NCBI GenBank assembly: GCA_049724395.1
Contig: JAUGWO010000102.1
Span: forward strand, 1-64,000
Source of the DNA: Spongospora subterranea f. sp. subterranea
Taxonomy: Eukaryota; Endomyxa: Phytomyxea; Phytomyxea; Plasmodiophorida
DNA length: 64,000 nt
Direction of reading: 5' to 3'
Below, piece after piece: positions 50,850 through 61,089 of this stretch (the stretch's first letter is position 1; each line of letters begins with the position of its first letter). The position numbers and the translations under genes were made by a program. The notes beneath the pieces were generated by a model. It was not told the origin of the DNA. It did not search any database and worked only from the letters and a program-made list of their open reading frames with translations.

Positions 50850-51564
50850 ATGGCGCTACCGTGTCTTAGAACCTCACGTAAAATGATATCCTTTCTCCCC
50901 CGATTGCGGCTACTTCACAATGCAGTGCATGGGGTTAATGCTCCAAGGAAATCTGTGAACAATAAAGGCCAAGAAGATATGAGCTATCCTGAGCCGAGCA
51001 TAGCCGACTTTGATGTCAATGACGATGGTCGTCGTCTGAGAGAGGTTGGGCTGAAATCGCTTTTAGCCAGCGGTATTCAGAACTGGACTGATTTAATGGT
51101 AAATGGACGGGCGATAATCTGCAAGGAAATACACCCACAATGGAAGGCGCTTGTCACTACTAGGTATTGCTATTCATATCCATTATCGAATAACCTCATA
51201 TCATTGGACTAGGTTTAACAAGCTGGTTATGGATAAGCAATGGCTGGCCAAAACTAGCAATACGTTATTATGCTCAGAGCTGGATAAGATCATGCTGTCA
51301 TCGGCCCTAGAAATAGCTGTTGATGATGACCATCGTATTGGCATGTTGTGCCCAACCGCTCCTGAAATTGGTTTCACACATTGGGATAATGGTCGTCTCT
51401 TTACCCTCAAACAAAGGCTTATAGTCGAAGATGATGAACAGAAGACATGTTTAAAACTGGTGTGGGAAGCTAATGGTCACGATTTACACTCACAATCTGT
51501 TGTCAGATTAGACAGCAAGAATTGTCTGTGGACGGGACCTGTCGAACAGCTTTTTCAGAAATAA
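50850..51564 (+). CDS. Unknown, probably mitochondrial protein, copy A
   Basis: Start ATG 50850 gives a basic, hydrophobic N-terminus without acids (MALPCLRTSRKMISFLPRLR), as in mitochondrial presequences. One 51-nt intron (51162-51211) joins TTR to FNKLVMDKQWLA. The body has RRLREVGLKSLLASGIQNWT, CSELDKIMLSSALEI, MLCPTAPEIGF and LKLVWEANG, and ends LWTGPVEQLFQK. The same motifs in the same order occur in the gene at 57673-58425, so the two are paralogues. No known family recognised. Length is about 220 residues. Confidence 0.7.
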
Positions 51565-51623
51565 ACTCTCTTCAAACAATATACCTGGCTTTAGAACTCT
51601 AATATTCGCACATCAAGAGTGAG

Positions 51624-51631
51624 TATATATA
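51624..51631 (+). promoter_or_regulatory. TATA box upstream of 14-3-3
   Basis: TATATATA followed by GAG, about 170 bp before the 14-3-3 start codon. Similar to the box before the Cu-ATPase. Confidence 0.45.
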
Positions 51632-51800
51632 GAGATATCAATCAGACGTCGCCACCAGACTCAGATCAGCAACCTTGAATAAATTGGGCAAATGACAGGT
51701 GCACTGGTGCGCCATGGCCCATGGGCCACAGTAGTTACTTACCTAGGCCGTCAAGCGGTCAACATGCCATCTGTTTAATAATCAGGAGGTGCTGGTGGCC

Positions 51801-52983
51801 ATGTGCGATGAGGCGAGAACAGCTGAAGAGCTTTTGTTCAAGGCAAAACTGGCTGAGCAGACAGAGCGGTTGATTATTCAGGAGTGAATGCCATGCTCTA
51901 TTCAACTCAATACTTTTTATTGATTTAGATATGAAGAAATGGCCGAGTTTATGCAGTCATTTGTCTCTCTTAAGACTGAACCGTTATCGGATGAGGAGAG
52001 ATCGCTATTTGCAGTGGCGTTTAAGAACGTGAGCGGGGAGAGGCGCGCTGCTTGGAGAAAATTATGCTCGATTGAGCGACAAGAGATACGTTTGGACGAG
52101 TCAATATCAGGAGATAATAGGAATAGAAATGAGACAGATAACCATGGGCAACGGGTGTTAACGGTGAAAGAATATAAGAGACACGTTGAGGCTGAGTTGA
52201 CAATGATTTGCAATGAGGTATTTAATACCCAATATCATATTCATCATGGCTTGTTCCATATTCAGTATAGGTCATATCAATTGTTCAAGATCGTTTAATA
52301 CCCAATACCGATCCCGTCCTGTCATCCCAATTATATTCACTATTACAATCGCCAGAGATACGGGACGATCCTCTACGATCATTAGAGAGCTCAGGTGCTG
52401 CTTTTCAGACCGCCGTCATTCAGGTCGATATTGCCGATCATTCCAATCCCTAAGTGCTTATGGTATTCCATCTATAACAGCTTTTAGGCTCATCAACTTA
52501 TGAACAATCTACACCATCGAGCAAAGAATCCCTCGTATTTTGGTATAAGATGATCGGAGATTATCAGAGATTCCTAGCCGAGTTTTTGATGGACGGTTCC
52601 GAGAATCGTGAATTACAATCCCGTAAGGGGTTAGAAGCCTATATAATCGCGTCTTGCATAGCAAGAGTATATCTAGAACCCAGTCACCCTATTCGCCTGG
52701 GATTAGCCCTGAACTTCTCCGTTTTTTACTTTGAGATCTTGCAAATGCGAACATTAGCATGCCGCCTTGCTGAAACATCTTTCAATGAGGTTCTCTTTAT
52801 CCAGAAATGCTTATCCCAGCTAGATTAATCATTGCCCTTGAAATAGGCTGTTGCTGAGCTTGATCATGCTGATGAAGGTTCATATCAAGATTCAGTGTTG
52901 GTCATGCAGCTTCTGAAGGATAATTTACGGAGCTGGACAGCTGAAGACCAAGATCATTCAGATGAAACTCGACAAAATCCATA
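51801..52983 (+). CDS. 14-3-3 protein with an inserted H5-H6 loop
   Basis: Start ATG 51801: [21 protein letters not shown] first intron (donor GTTGAT after CG, acceptor TTTAG before 51931) restores [14 protein letters not shown]. Exon 2 has [20 protein letters not shown], the 14-3-3 signature. Then come [11 protein letters not shown], an intron from GTATTT, and [11 protein letters not shown]. Intron 52424-52480 leads to [20 protein letters not shown], and [18 protein letters not shown] is signature 2. The last exon has [20 protein letters not shown], with stop near 52983. About 55 extra residues lie between LIPN and [11 protein letters not shown], where the family usually has 3-6. The phosphoserine-binding Lys/Arg/Tyr positions appear kept. 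14-3-3 proteins dimerise and bind phosphopeptides on many client proteins. Confidence 0.9.
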
Positions 52984-53274
52984 GAACAAAACACATTCAT
53001 TTTGATAAGTTGCCATAAAATTAACGGCTCTTTATCTAATGACTTGACAATCGGTGAATTCAACAAACGAGGTAACACAGGGTTGTGTCTGGCCAAATGA
53101 CCAAAGGACAAGGCCGGCGACCGCAGCATTTACAGTACACAACTTGGCACAACGTTGTTTATGATACACGGCAATCTATAATGCCGTACGGGGACCTATA
53201 TTGGAGTATTCATCACTGCTTATCGCCAACAAACCGCCAAGGCGAGTAAACCGTACTTAGCAAACTATATATCC

Positions 53275-54578
53275 ATGGCTATGGCTAGCCAAGATCAAGG
53301 CGCTATATCTGATCTGCAACGGCTGTTAACAGAGGCGACCTTTGATTCAAATGAGAAGGATATCATGACTGTTTTAACGAGTCTTTCAAAACAAAAGATT
53401 GACTTGGATATTCTCAAAGTTCGTAATTAAATGTCCCTTCTTCATAATAGTGTTAGATAAGCCCAATACTGATTTTTCTTGGGATCCATCTGTAATGCTA
53501 TCGCCATGATTCCTTGGGTTTATCCTTGTGTCAATAGCCTAATTCGACGTTGTCCTTGTTTTCTTAGCAAACTGGTATCGGAGTGACGGTTGGGAGACTG
53601 AGGAAACATTCCAATATGCAGATTAAAACATTGGCGATGACGTTAGTGAAATCATGGAAAGGGGCTGTCACTCCCAAGCCTCGATCTTCACTATCGACGG
53701 ATTCGATCGGATTGCGTTCCGAGCCTTCAAGCGGGCAACAATCACCGCGAGACCTAACGCCTCCATCCACTCCAGCACCATCATTACATAGTGTGTTTCG
53801 CTCTCTGTCCACCTCATACACCAAACCAATTGATATTGATTCAGATGAGATGATGCGCGATTTCAAGACTGGAGACAGCGTTAGGGACAAAATACGGTCG
53901 TTATTATCTGCCTCATTAACTAATTTATCCGGTTAGATATTGAGCATATGGTTTCCGCCATCAATCATTTCGCTGAAGTGCATTGTTTATAGATGAAAGT
54001 GATAAAATGTTCGTCGCCATCCAGATTGAAGACGGTAATCGTCGTGCTTGCATATTTTGTTCCCAAGTCTCAGTGGGATGGTACAGGATTGTATCGCCAT
54101 TTTGGCGACACTCTCAAAGGGTATAGGAATCAATTTCGTGCGATCGTGTTCAATCTAAAGGATAAGACGAACCCTGAATTTGCATCCGATGTGTGCAAGG
54201 GGAAGATCCACCCTGCTGACCTTGCACAACTAGATTCAAAAGTCGGTCGTATTCGGATTCGATTTATACATCTGAACCCTGATCGTTCAACCTCAGGAAA
54301 TGGCCAGCTCAGAACTCAAGGCCGCCAGGGCAGATCGACATTACGAGTCGAAACAAGAGATGCGCTCAGATCTGGTTAGTTTGGGTCAAAATGAAACTGA
54401 AGCGATGGTCAAACAAATGTGGTGTTAGAATAGGGGAATGGGCGCGACTGACATGTTCAAATGCGGTCGATGTAGGAAATCAGAGACGACTTTCTATCAG
54501 ATGCAGACGCGAAGTGCAGATGAACCTATGACCACCTTCATAACTTGTGTCCATTGCAGCAATCGGTGGAAAATGTGA
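53275..54578 (+). CDS. TFIIS: Transcription elongation factor TFIIS
   Basis: Start ATG 53275 ([20 protein letters not shown]). The LW domain is spliced as [28 protein letters not shown]...[12 protein letters not shown] Ser/Pro linker is followed by the central domain: [35 protein letters not shown] and [16 protein letters not shown], spliced to [19 protein letters not shown]. The C-terminal zinc ribbon is [20 protein letters not shown] then [20 protein letters not shown], with the four Cys and the catalytic R-S-A-D-E-P-M-T hairpin, and stop 54576-54578. TFIIS reactivates backtracked RNA polymerase II by stimulating transcript cleavage with its Asp-Glu pair, which is present here. Domain order and length match the family. 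Confidence 0.95.
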
Positions 54579-55135
54579 CTCCTGGGATTATCAAATATCA
54601 TATTGCCTCATCGTAATGTACTAGTAAACTATGTTTAACGTCATTTTATACGGAAACGGTCATTGACGATTAGATCAGTGACGACATTCCGTCTTCATTA
54701 TGTGATAGCGGTTCTCTATGTTGGGTCGCCGCGTTCCAGAGACTTGGCGGATCTAACGCATCCATTTAGACGCGGACGCGGCCCCATATCATATGTGCGT
54801 CTCGAATCGGCGCCTAACCCTGATGACCGGAATAGGTGATTGTAACGGGTGAACGGCCGTCCTCTGACTGTTTCTCCTCTGAACCACCCTCCTTGTGACT
54901 GCTCTATAAGGGTACACAATTTCTGATTTGTTATTTTCAAATTGAGAGTCGGCAGAGGTGTGGGAGCAGCCCTGGGCCAGTCGAGCCAATAGGAAGAGTA
55001 TCACTGGCTGATGATGACAGGTATCCCTGACTGTGGCCCAGTGATCCAATCGCGGTCCCGGATCGGAACTTCACTTTCAAATCCTTGAACACCACGCCCC
55101 CTACACGCACCCTAATATTCTCTTTCATAACGGCC
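54579..55135. other. Intergenic, possible small divergent gene
   Basis: A minus-strand open frame beginning near 55138 reads MAVMKENIRVRVGGVVFKDL and KVKFRSGTAIGSLGH. It could be spliced to frames down to 54716, but I recognise no family and the splicing is guesswork. Its ATG would overlap that of the oxidoreductase in CATGGCCAT. Confidence 0.3.
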
Positions 55136-56429
55136 ATGGCCATCGTTAATCAACGGATCACACTACAAAGTCGACCAGTGGGGGCGCCGTCATGGGACAA
55201 TTTTCGACAGGAATCTGTTAGTTGGCAAGATAATGTCGCATCAGGATGTTGACAAGGTGTGGATTAGGTTACGGTTGAACTACCCAAGACTCCCTATGTT
55301 CTCATCAAAGTCTTGACAATTTCGATTGATCCGGCCATGAGAGGTTGGATGTCTTCGGCGGATTCATACTTGCCTCCAGTAGCGATTGGAGATGTAATTT
55401 CGTCATCCAGAGAAGCCAGTATGTTTCTCAGTTCAACGTGATCAGGTTATGAGAGCCAGTGCCATTGGGGAAGTGGTTCAGTCGACCATCGACAAGTATC
55501 GGGTCAACGATATCGTTGAAGGCGTTTTTGGTCTTCAGCAATATGCCGTCATCACTGATCCTGAACAAATCGGGCTCGTCAAATCTAGCTTCGACCTTCC
55601 CATAAGCGCGTGGTTAAGCATTCTTGGGATTACCGGATTAACCGCTTATTTTGGTACCAAAACGCCTGCACATCCCAGCTATTTGAGGCTTATAGGTTCT
55701 AACAGGATTATTGAAGGTCGGGCAGCCTCAACCAGGAGACACAGTTTTGATATCTGCGGCCGCTGGTGCAACTGGATCAATAGTTGGGCAAATTGCAAAG
55801 CTTATGCATTGCAGAGTCGTTGGCGTTGCAGGATCGGATGAAAAATGTAAACTGCTTGTCACTGACTTCAAATTTGATGCCGCAATTAATTACAAAAGCG
55901 TCACATCGTTGACAGCAGAAGTTCACAGACTTTGTCCCGCAGGTCCTCGTACTGACTGTTGACACCTGACAATTGGTCTGAAAGTTGGCTGGTAGGTGTT
56001 GATGTATTTTTCGATAGCGTTGGCGGAGGAATTTTAGATGCTGCGTTATCTAATCTTCGACTCGGCGCGCGTGTGGTTATATGTGGTGCTATTTCACAAT
56101 ACAATGCCCAGAAAGTCACTGGCCCTGAGAAATATTTGAACTTGCTTGTCAAGCGTGCTAGAATGCAAGGTATAGAGATGATTCTTGCTGAAATTCAGTT
56201 CTAACTCTGTCTGTCTCTAGGATTCATTGTGTTCGATTATGCTAAAGAGTATGGGACTGCACGAAGTCGGCTGGCAGAATGGGTGCGTAACGGCTTGATT
56301 ACCTACAATGTTGATGAAATGCATGGGCTCGACAACTGGATTCCCGCATTATCCTCTGTTTTCCTTGGCAATAATTCAGGAAAAATGGTTCTCAAACTGT
56401 CTGATCCGAAGATCGAGTCGAAGTTTTAG
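55136..56429 (+). CDS. NADPH-dependent alkenal/prostaglandin-reductase-like oxidoreductase (MDR family)
   Basis: Start ATG 55136 (MAIVNQRITLQSRPVGAPSW), typical of the N-terminus of PTGR/CurA-type enzymes. Introns join FDEN-like N-terminal parts to TISIDPAMRGWMSSADSYLP (about 55320-55370), then to VMRASAIGEVVQSTIDKY. A 55-nt intron ending TCTAACAG restores TAYFG-LLKVGQPQPGDTVLIS. The Rossmann loop is AAAGATGSIVGQIAKL, followed by VVGVAGSDEKCKLL, VDVFFDSVGGGILDAALSNL and ICGAISQYNA. The end is MHGLDNWIPALSSVFLGNNS then GKMVLKLSDPKI. It has no zinc-ligand pattern, as expected for this group. It reduces C=C bonds of alpha,beta-unsaturated carbonyls using NADPH, a detoxification role. The stop-codon segment is duplicated just downstream (56412-56450). 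Confidence 0.88.
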
Positions 56430-56450
56430 AAATCGAGTCGAAGTTTTAGA
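56412..56450. repeat. Direct duplication of a 19-nt segment spanning the stop codon
   Basis: ATCGAGTCGAAGTTTTAGA occurs twice in a row with one A between. The first copy holds the TAG stop of the oxidoreductase. Confidence 0.9.
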
Positions 56451-57029
56451 ATTGCCATCATTTGTTGTTTGCAAACGAAATTCAGTTTTAATAAAGCAAA
56501 TTATGTAAACAAGGGAACTTTATTCTCCTCTATTTGCTGCTACTTAACTTCTTGCTCTCTCTAATTTATTTTCTTCTGCTGTTGAACTTTTTTGCAACGC
56601 TTGGGCCTTGGTCATTGAGTTATCCAAACTTGAATTACAGGCGTCTAGCGAACCACTTTTGTACCCGTCGGATCGTCGTGGTCCTATCCTTGTGGGCAAG
56701 AACAACGGTCGAAGCCGTCCTCTTAGCAAAATTTCGGAGCAACAGATGACGCCTGACTTTGCCAATTTTTGGGCCTTCATATGAATGTTGAATTTGGATC
56801 AGATCAGAGGCACAACGTTTTGCACTTGTGTTAGGGAAATGTTCACATGCATGGATTGAATCAACTGCACTTGAGTTCAGATCATATTCATCATCACATT
56901 CAATCTGTGGTCGCTTGTTGCAGGCTTGTCAGATGCGTGTTGTGGCATTGGCTGTGCTGTGCTTGCAAAACGTGAGGCATTCTGTTCCACGACCGAATTC
57001 ATGGCTGAAAAAAGTCTTTTTGCTTAGCT
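56451..57029. other. Intergenic, no gene recognised
   Basis: Short open frames without motifs; mostly T-rich. Confidence 0.35.
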
Positions 57030-57112
57030 TTTAGCAATTTCTACAGTAAATTTAGCAATTTCTACAGTAAATTTAGCAATTTCTACAGTAAATTTAGCAA
57101 TTTCTACAGTAA
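57030..57112. repeat. 21-bp tandem repeat, four units
   Basis: Four near-exact copies of a 21-bp unit built on TTTAGCAATTTCTACAGTAA (plus one A), the last one base short. Every copy contains the CTACAGTAA word. Confidence 0.95.
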
Positions 57113-57391
57113 CGGCAGCGCTTTTTGAAAGTAGAAAGTTAATTCTGGAGGGAGAGGGGGCAATGAGAACAGATAATATAGTGCATTAATGATTCGATAC
57201 ACCACTCCGATACCGTCACTGATACCAGATAATGATACGCTAGCTCAGTGACGACATTTGACGTGACCATGTCGGTGAGACCTGTTTCGTTACCTGTGTT
57301 AGCTTGGGGATCGGTCATGCATAAGGGATGTCTAGTCTCACAATCGGCCTCTGAGTCTCATTGTTAATATATCCTCATTAGCCGCACATCG

Positions 57392-57668
57392 TTATGGATC
57401 AGTATCGGCTACAGGTTCTCAGTTCAGTATTCATCGGATTCGAATCCGAATTCTCTCATGAATACATGTTTCAGGAGCGCGAATTCAAGAAACATACAAG
57501 AACTGCGAGATGTTGAGCGATTCGCAAGTAGCCATAGACCATGATCTTCAAGTTGTCGTGGCAAAATCAAAACACATGATGATGGTGTCGCGCGATTTCC
57601 GCACTGAATTTAGGGCCAAATTTGCTATGATAGCTTCATCGAAATCATCGCGAGAAGGAAACGAATAA
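57392..57668 (+). CDS. Small coiled-coil-like ORF
   Basis: The ATG at 57392 gives MDQYRLQVL. An intron with donor GTTCAG and acceptor TTTCAG would join it to ARIQETYKNCEMLSDSQVAI, then VVVAKSKHMMMVSRDFRTEF, and stop near 57668. The result is about 73 residues, helical and charged. No family recognised; it could be a small complex subunit. It ends a few bases before the stop of the opposite gene, so the two are convergent. Confidence 0.35.
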
Positions 57669-57672
57669 CAGA

Positions 57673-58425
57673 CTAAAATTTAGGGCATTTATCAGGTTGT
57701 AATCTTCTTTTCAAATAATCAACTAACTGTTGACGTGTACCCGGCCAGATGATATCTTGGTCAGTGATCTCCATTATCGTTTCAGAGTAACTCTCTTTCA
57801 CATCAAGCGTTTTCCAAATCAGTCTCAGCTCCATTTCGGTTGAGCTTATAGGTACTACTTCTCTTTGAACTAGCTCAACCGCTCTGCCATCGAGAATGTG
57901 GTTGCACCCAATTTTTGGCACTGAAGGGCATAGGAGATCCACCACATCTTCACAAAGATCAAGTGCAGAACAGAACATGATCTTCTCTAATTCCATATTC
58001 AAACTATCATTCTGAACAGAGTTTGAAGGAAACTCGCTTATCGATTTACAAAACGACTCAGTGACCATATCCTTCCATTTAGGGTAACTCTCATCACTGA
58101 TAACAGGTTTATCATCGACAACACCCTGTATCATGTAAGCGTAAAAAACCAACTTGCCGAAGACAAAACAAACCTTGCATGATCGCCAGTGAGATATGGC
58201 ATCATCTAAAAACTGTTTCATACCAATTGACTTTAAACTTGCCCTATATTTAGATGATCGTTTGATGATGGGAATGGTAGGTGTATCATTTTGGGATGGT
58301 GCTCTGGGAGAAGTATTACAGCCGTTGATTCGAAACCTGGAATTGGATATAACGCTGGTTGTAAGAAGGCGGGCGCATACGTTTGGCCGTTCAATGCGCA
58401 CCGAGCACCGCCTCAAAAACAACAT
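57673..58425 (-). CDS. Unknown, probably mitochondrial protein, copy B
   Basis: The ATG at 58423-58425 gives MLFLRRCSVRIERPNVCARL, rich in Arg and lacking acids near the start, like a mitochondrial presequence. The body has RASLKSIGMKQFLDDAISHW (compare LREVGLKSLLASGIQNW in copy A), an internal 18-31-residue stretch that may be an intron, and YPKWKDMVTESFCKSISEF. Then MELEKIMFCSALDL, LLCPSVPKIGC, ELRLIWKTLDV and IIWPGTRQQLVDYLKRR align in order with copy A. Motif order and spacing make the paralogy clear. Family unknown. Confidence 0.7.
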   Translation of the reverse strand: MLFLRRCSVRIERPNVCARLLTTSVISNSRFRINGCNTSPRAPSQNDTPTIPIIKRSSKYRASLKSIGMKQFLDDAISHWRSCKVCFVFGKLVFYAYMIQGVVDDKPVISDESYPKWKDMVTESFCKSISEFPSNSVQNDSLNMELEKIMFCSALDLCEDVVDLLCPSVPKIGCNHILDGRAVELVQREVVPISSTEMELRLIWKTLDVKESYSETIMEITDQDIIWPGTRQQLVDYLKRRLQPDKCPKF

Positions 58426-59150
58426 GACTTCCCAATGGACAACGATAACCTGCTCCGGTCGGCGGTCCCAGTCCCCGGACTACAACCGATTGCCGTACCG
58501 AATACCCCAGAGTCAGAAACCTTTGAAATCGAACTCGGTGACAGACTTTGAGACCCCCTAACTAATGTATTCATCGCGCTTGACCTAATTCCGAACGAAT
58601 TAATTCTAAGTTCATAATACCATGAAAACGCTGGCGGAAGCCTGCAGCATGGTCCTGTAAATGATCGTGTTTGTGTGTTGCCGCTCTGTGGTCGTACAAT
58701 TATTTCAAAGAAAGAGCGGTGTCTGAACTTGGAAGCTGAACGCTGCGATGTTCACGGTTGGCCCGACCCTAGAGGAGATGTGATTCACGTCCCAAGATCG
58801 GATACATCTGCCATTTGGCGGAAACGTCTGTCGATGGTGAGGACCGACAGGAAAAGAGGCACATGACGGCATGGTCGCCGAATGGGTAGGTACTGTAAGT
58901 GTTGACGAAGTCGGTATAGCGAGTGCAACAGAGCACATGTATGACTGTGGCTTATAGCCATGTCCAAGTTGTGGTTACAGTTAATAAGTGTTCGAATTAC
59001 AACACGAAAATCCCTGACCTTGTTTATTCGACCTCCTTCGGCCATCGTACTGTATCAAATGAAGTCTTATAAATATCAGGATCATCTCATTATGGCACGT
59101 GTCCATAAACAAAACCGTTAATCTCCATCTCATTCGTCATCCAATAGAAA
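58426..59150. other. Intergenic or unresolved coding fragments
   Basis: A plus-strand open segment at about 58650-58860 contains VCVLPLCGRTIISKKERC and ERCDVHGWPDPRGD, a Cys/His arrangement faintly like the UVSSA zinc finger. No complete gene could be built around it. Confidence 0.25.
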
Positions 59151-59665
59151 TGATGTTGAAATGTATATGGGGTTTAGCCATCATAACCATGGCGACGGCA
59201 GCTGTCGACACGGATTTCACAGACTTTAAATGTTCCGCACTCCGTCCAACCCAGATCGTTGAACAATCGTGTATATTTTGAGGTGAAAGGGCGTATTGGA
59301 AATATATCCCTCTGTAATCCTGATGATGTCCCTGGTGTCTCTGCTGAAGTCCACCTAAGAAAGTCGTCGGATCGTATGAAGTTCTCATGGTAGATTTAAT
59401 CCATTGACCATGAATACCGAATGTCTCAATGTAGATACAAATCCGAACAATGGGGACAAAACACGATCTTGGCGATTTGAAGGAGGATTTAAAGTGAGTA
59501 CGGATACGCCTAAGCTCATCCATCTAGCATGGTGTCTGGTTAACATTCAGGTAAAAAAATCAATCGAAATTGGCTGGCTATACAATAGGTCCTGATCGCC
59601 GTCGTTGAACAGAATGGAGCGGAAATGGCCAAAATTGTCACCGATGTATCAATAGCATCATCGTG
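59151..59665 (+). CDS. Possible small secreted protein, unknown
   Basis: The ATG near 59151 opens a signal-peptide-like start (MLKCIWGLAIITMATAAVDT) followed by FKCSALRPTQIVEQSC. The sequence seems to continue in the next frame (VKGRIGNISLCNPDDVPGVS, then AEVHLRKSSDRMKFSW). Later comes WRFEGGFKVSTDTPKLIHLA and, after an intron, VLIAVVEQNGAEMAKIVTDV. Exon limits are not resolved and no family is recognised. Confidence 0.3.
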
Positions 59666-59954
59666 AAGTGATTTCATTTCGTATGACGACAAAATAAACT
59701 CTGAACTTTCGTTCAACGAGGATCCGCTATAGCCAGGCTGTTTGGTGTCCTTTCTGATGAGTGTCTTGGGAATGCTGCGGGATGGATAAGTCATTCCAGA
59801 GCAAACAATATCGATTGCAGATAGAACCATGGGCCCGATTGATGTTAACTATTGCTCTCAACTCTTGACGAAAGTGGCGAAATATGAGAGATTGAGTATA
59901 GTCCCTGTGACAGCTCGTTCATTGTGTCATTCCTTTGACACATTTGATCTATTC

Positions 59955-61089
59955 ATGATGGCGCAGAGAAAACTCCTCAAACTAAGAGGGCAATTGGAGA
60001 GTCTTAAGGAGCAGGCAGGGCATCTGCATTCCACTCTTCGTGCAGGACCAATCGTAGGCGGCTGCCTGATTGCCAAATAGTCACTGATGGGAATTTAGCA
60101 GGACCAGAGGCAATATTCGATGATAAAACAGTTGGCTGAACGAAATGTGCCAGATATGATTATTCAAATCGCAAACAAGATATCAGTATTAGAGGACACA
60201 GTAGCAAAGAGCAAAACTATGTTGACGATCGAGGACTATAGAGAAGGAAATACGAGTGACAATGGCAAAAGGGTGGAAATATATATGCCGAGGGGAGATG
60301 AGAGGAAACTAGATACAATTAACAGGAACACAACTGACGAGAAGGTCGAGGAATCTGGATTTGAGCTTCGGACAGAGTATAATTCAACGGCCTCAATACC
60401 AGGAGATATGACAATTGAGGCGATATCAGATTCAAGAAAGGGATCGAAATATCCGACTCCTATTTGTAGGCCACCAACAACACCATCACCATATAGGACA
60501 AGCCGTCGACGCTATAAAGAGCCTCATTTCCAAGAGAATCTCAATTTGATGACAAATCACCTTCATTCGCCAAACAGCGAATTGGAAAATACTGATCATC
60601 AACAAACGATTGTGATAGAAAAACCAGAAGGTGAAATACGTGAGAGGGAAGCAGAAGGGAAAGCGCCAACAGTTATGATCTCCCTACTACGTGACGAAGG
60701 AAACCAAGGAGGAATCTGGCGCCGGCATTTAGATATGCCGCATGGGGGCAACGACGACGCTAAACCAGGAACATTTAAAACTACTGGGGTTGGTCACGTC
60801 AGACCAGATAATGGCCAGGTGTTAACGAATTCATCAAGAAGGAGATCCAGATCACGAATTACTAGTCTTGATTTGAGAAACTCTGGACGAGACACTCAAC
60901 CTGACTAAAAGTGAAGATCATCAAGACAGATCCATGAATCGGCAAGGCATTAAATACCTTGCTGATCGACTAGTTCCACGGTCATCCTCAACAACGGGAC
61001 GGCTAACAAAGGAGCGAGCACGATTAGAGGGGCTTTACCAGAAGGCAATTGCCGAACATGAACTTGTCAGAAAAAACTATAACAAATAA
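59955..61089 (+). CDS. Coiled-coil, disordered protein of unknown function
   Basis: The ATG at 59955 or 59958 gives MAQRKLLKLRGQLESLKEQA. A 45-nt phase-0 intron (60054-60098) joins LRAGPI to QDQRQYSMIKQLAERNVPDM. The middle is hydrophilic and probably disordered (Pro/Thr/Arg/Glu-rich). The frame ending at 60908 passes, by an intron or a one-base shift near 60860-60885, into ETLDETLNLTKSEDHQDRSM and RARLEGLYQKAIAEHELVRK, with TAA at 61087-61089. No known family. It converges on the CBP80 gene, and the two coding ends overlap by about 13 nt. Confidence 0.5.

Noticed and set aside
53564-53890. Minus-strand ORF of 108 codons
   Set aside because: Antisense of TFIIS.
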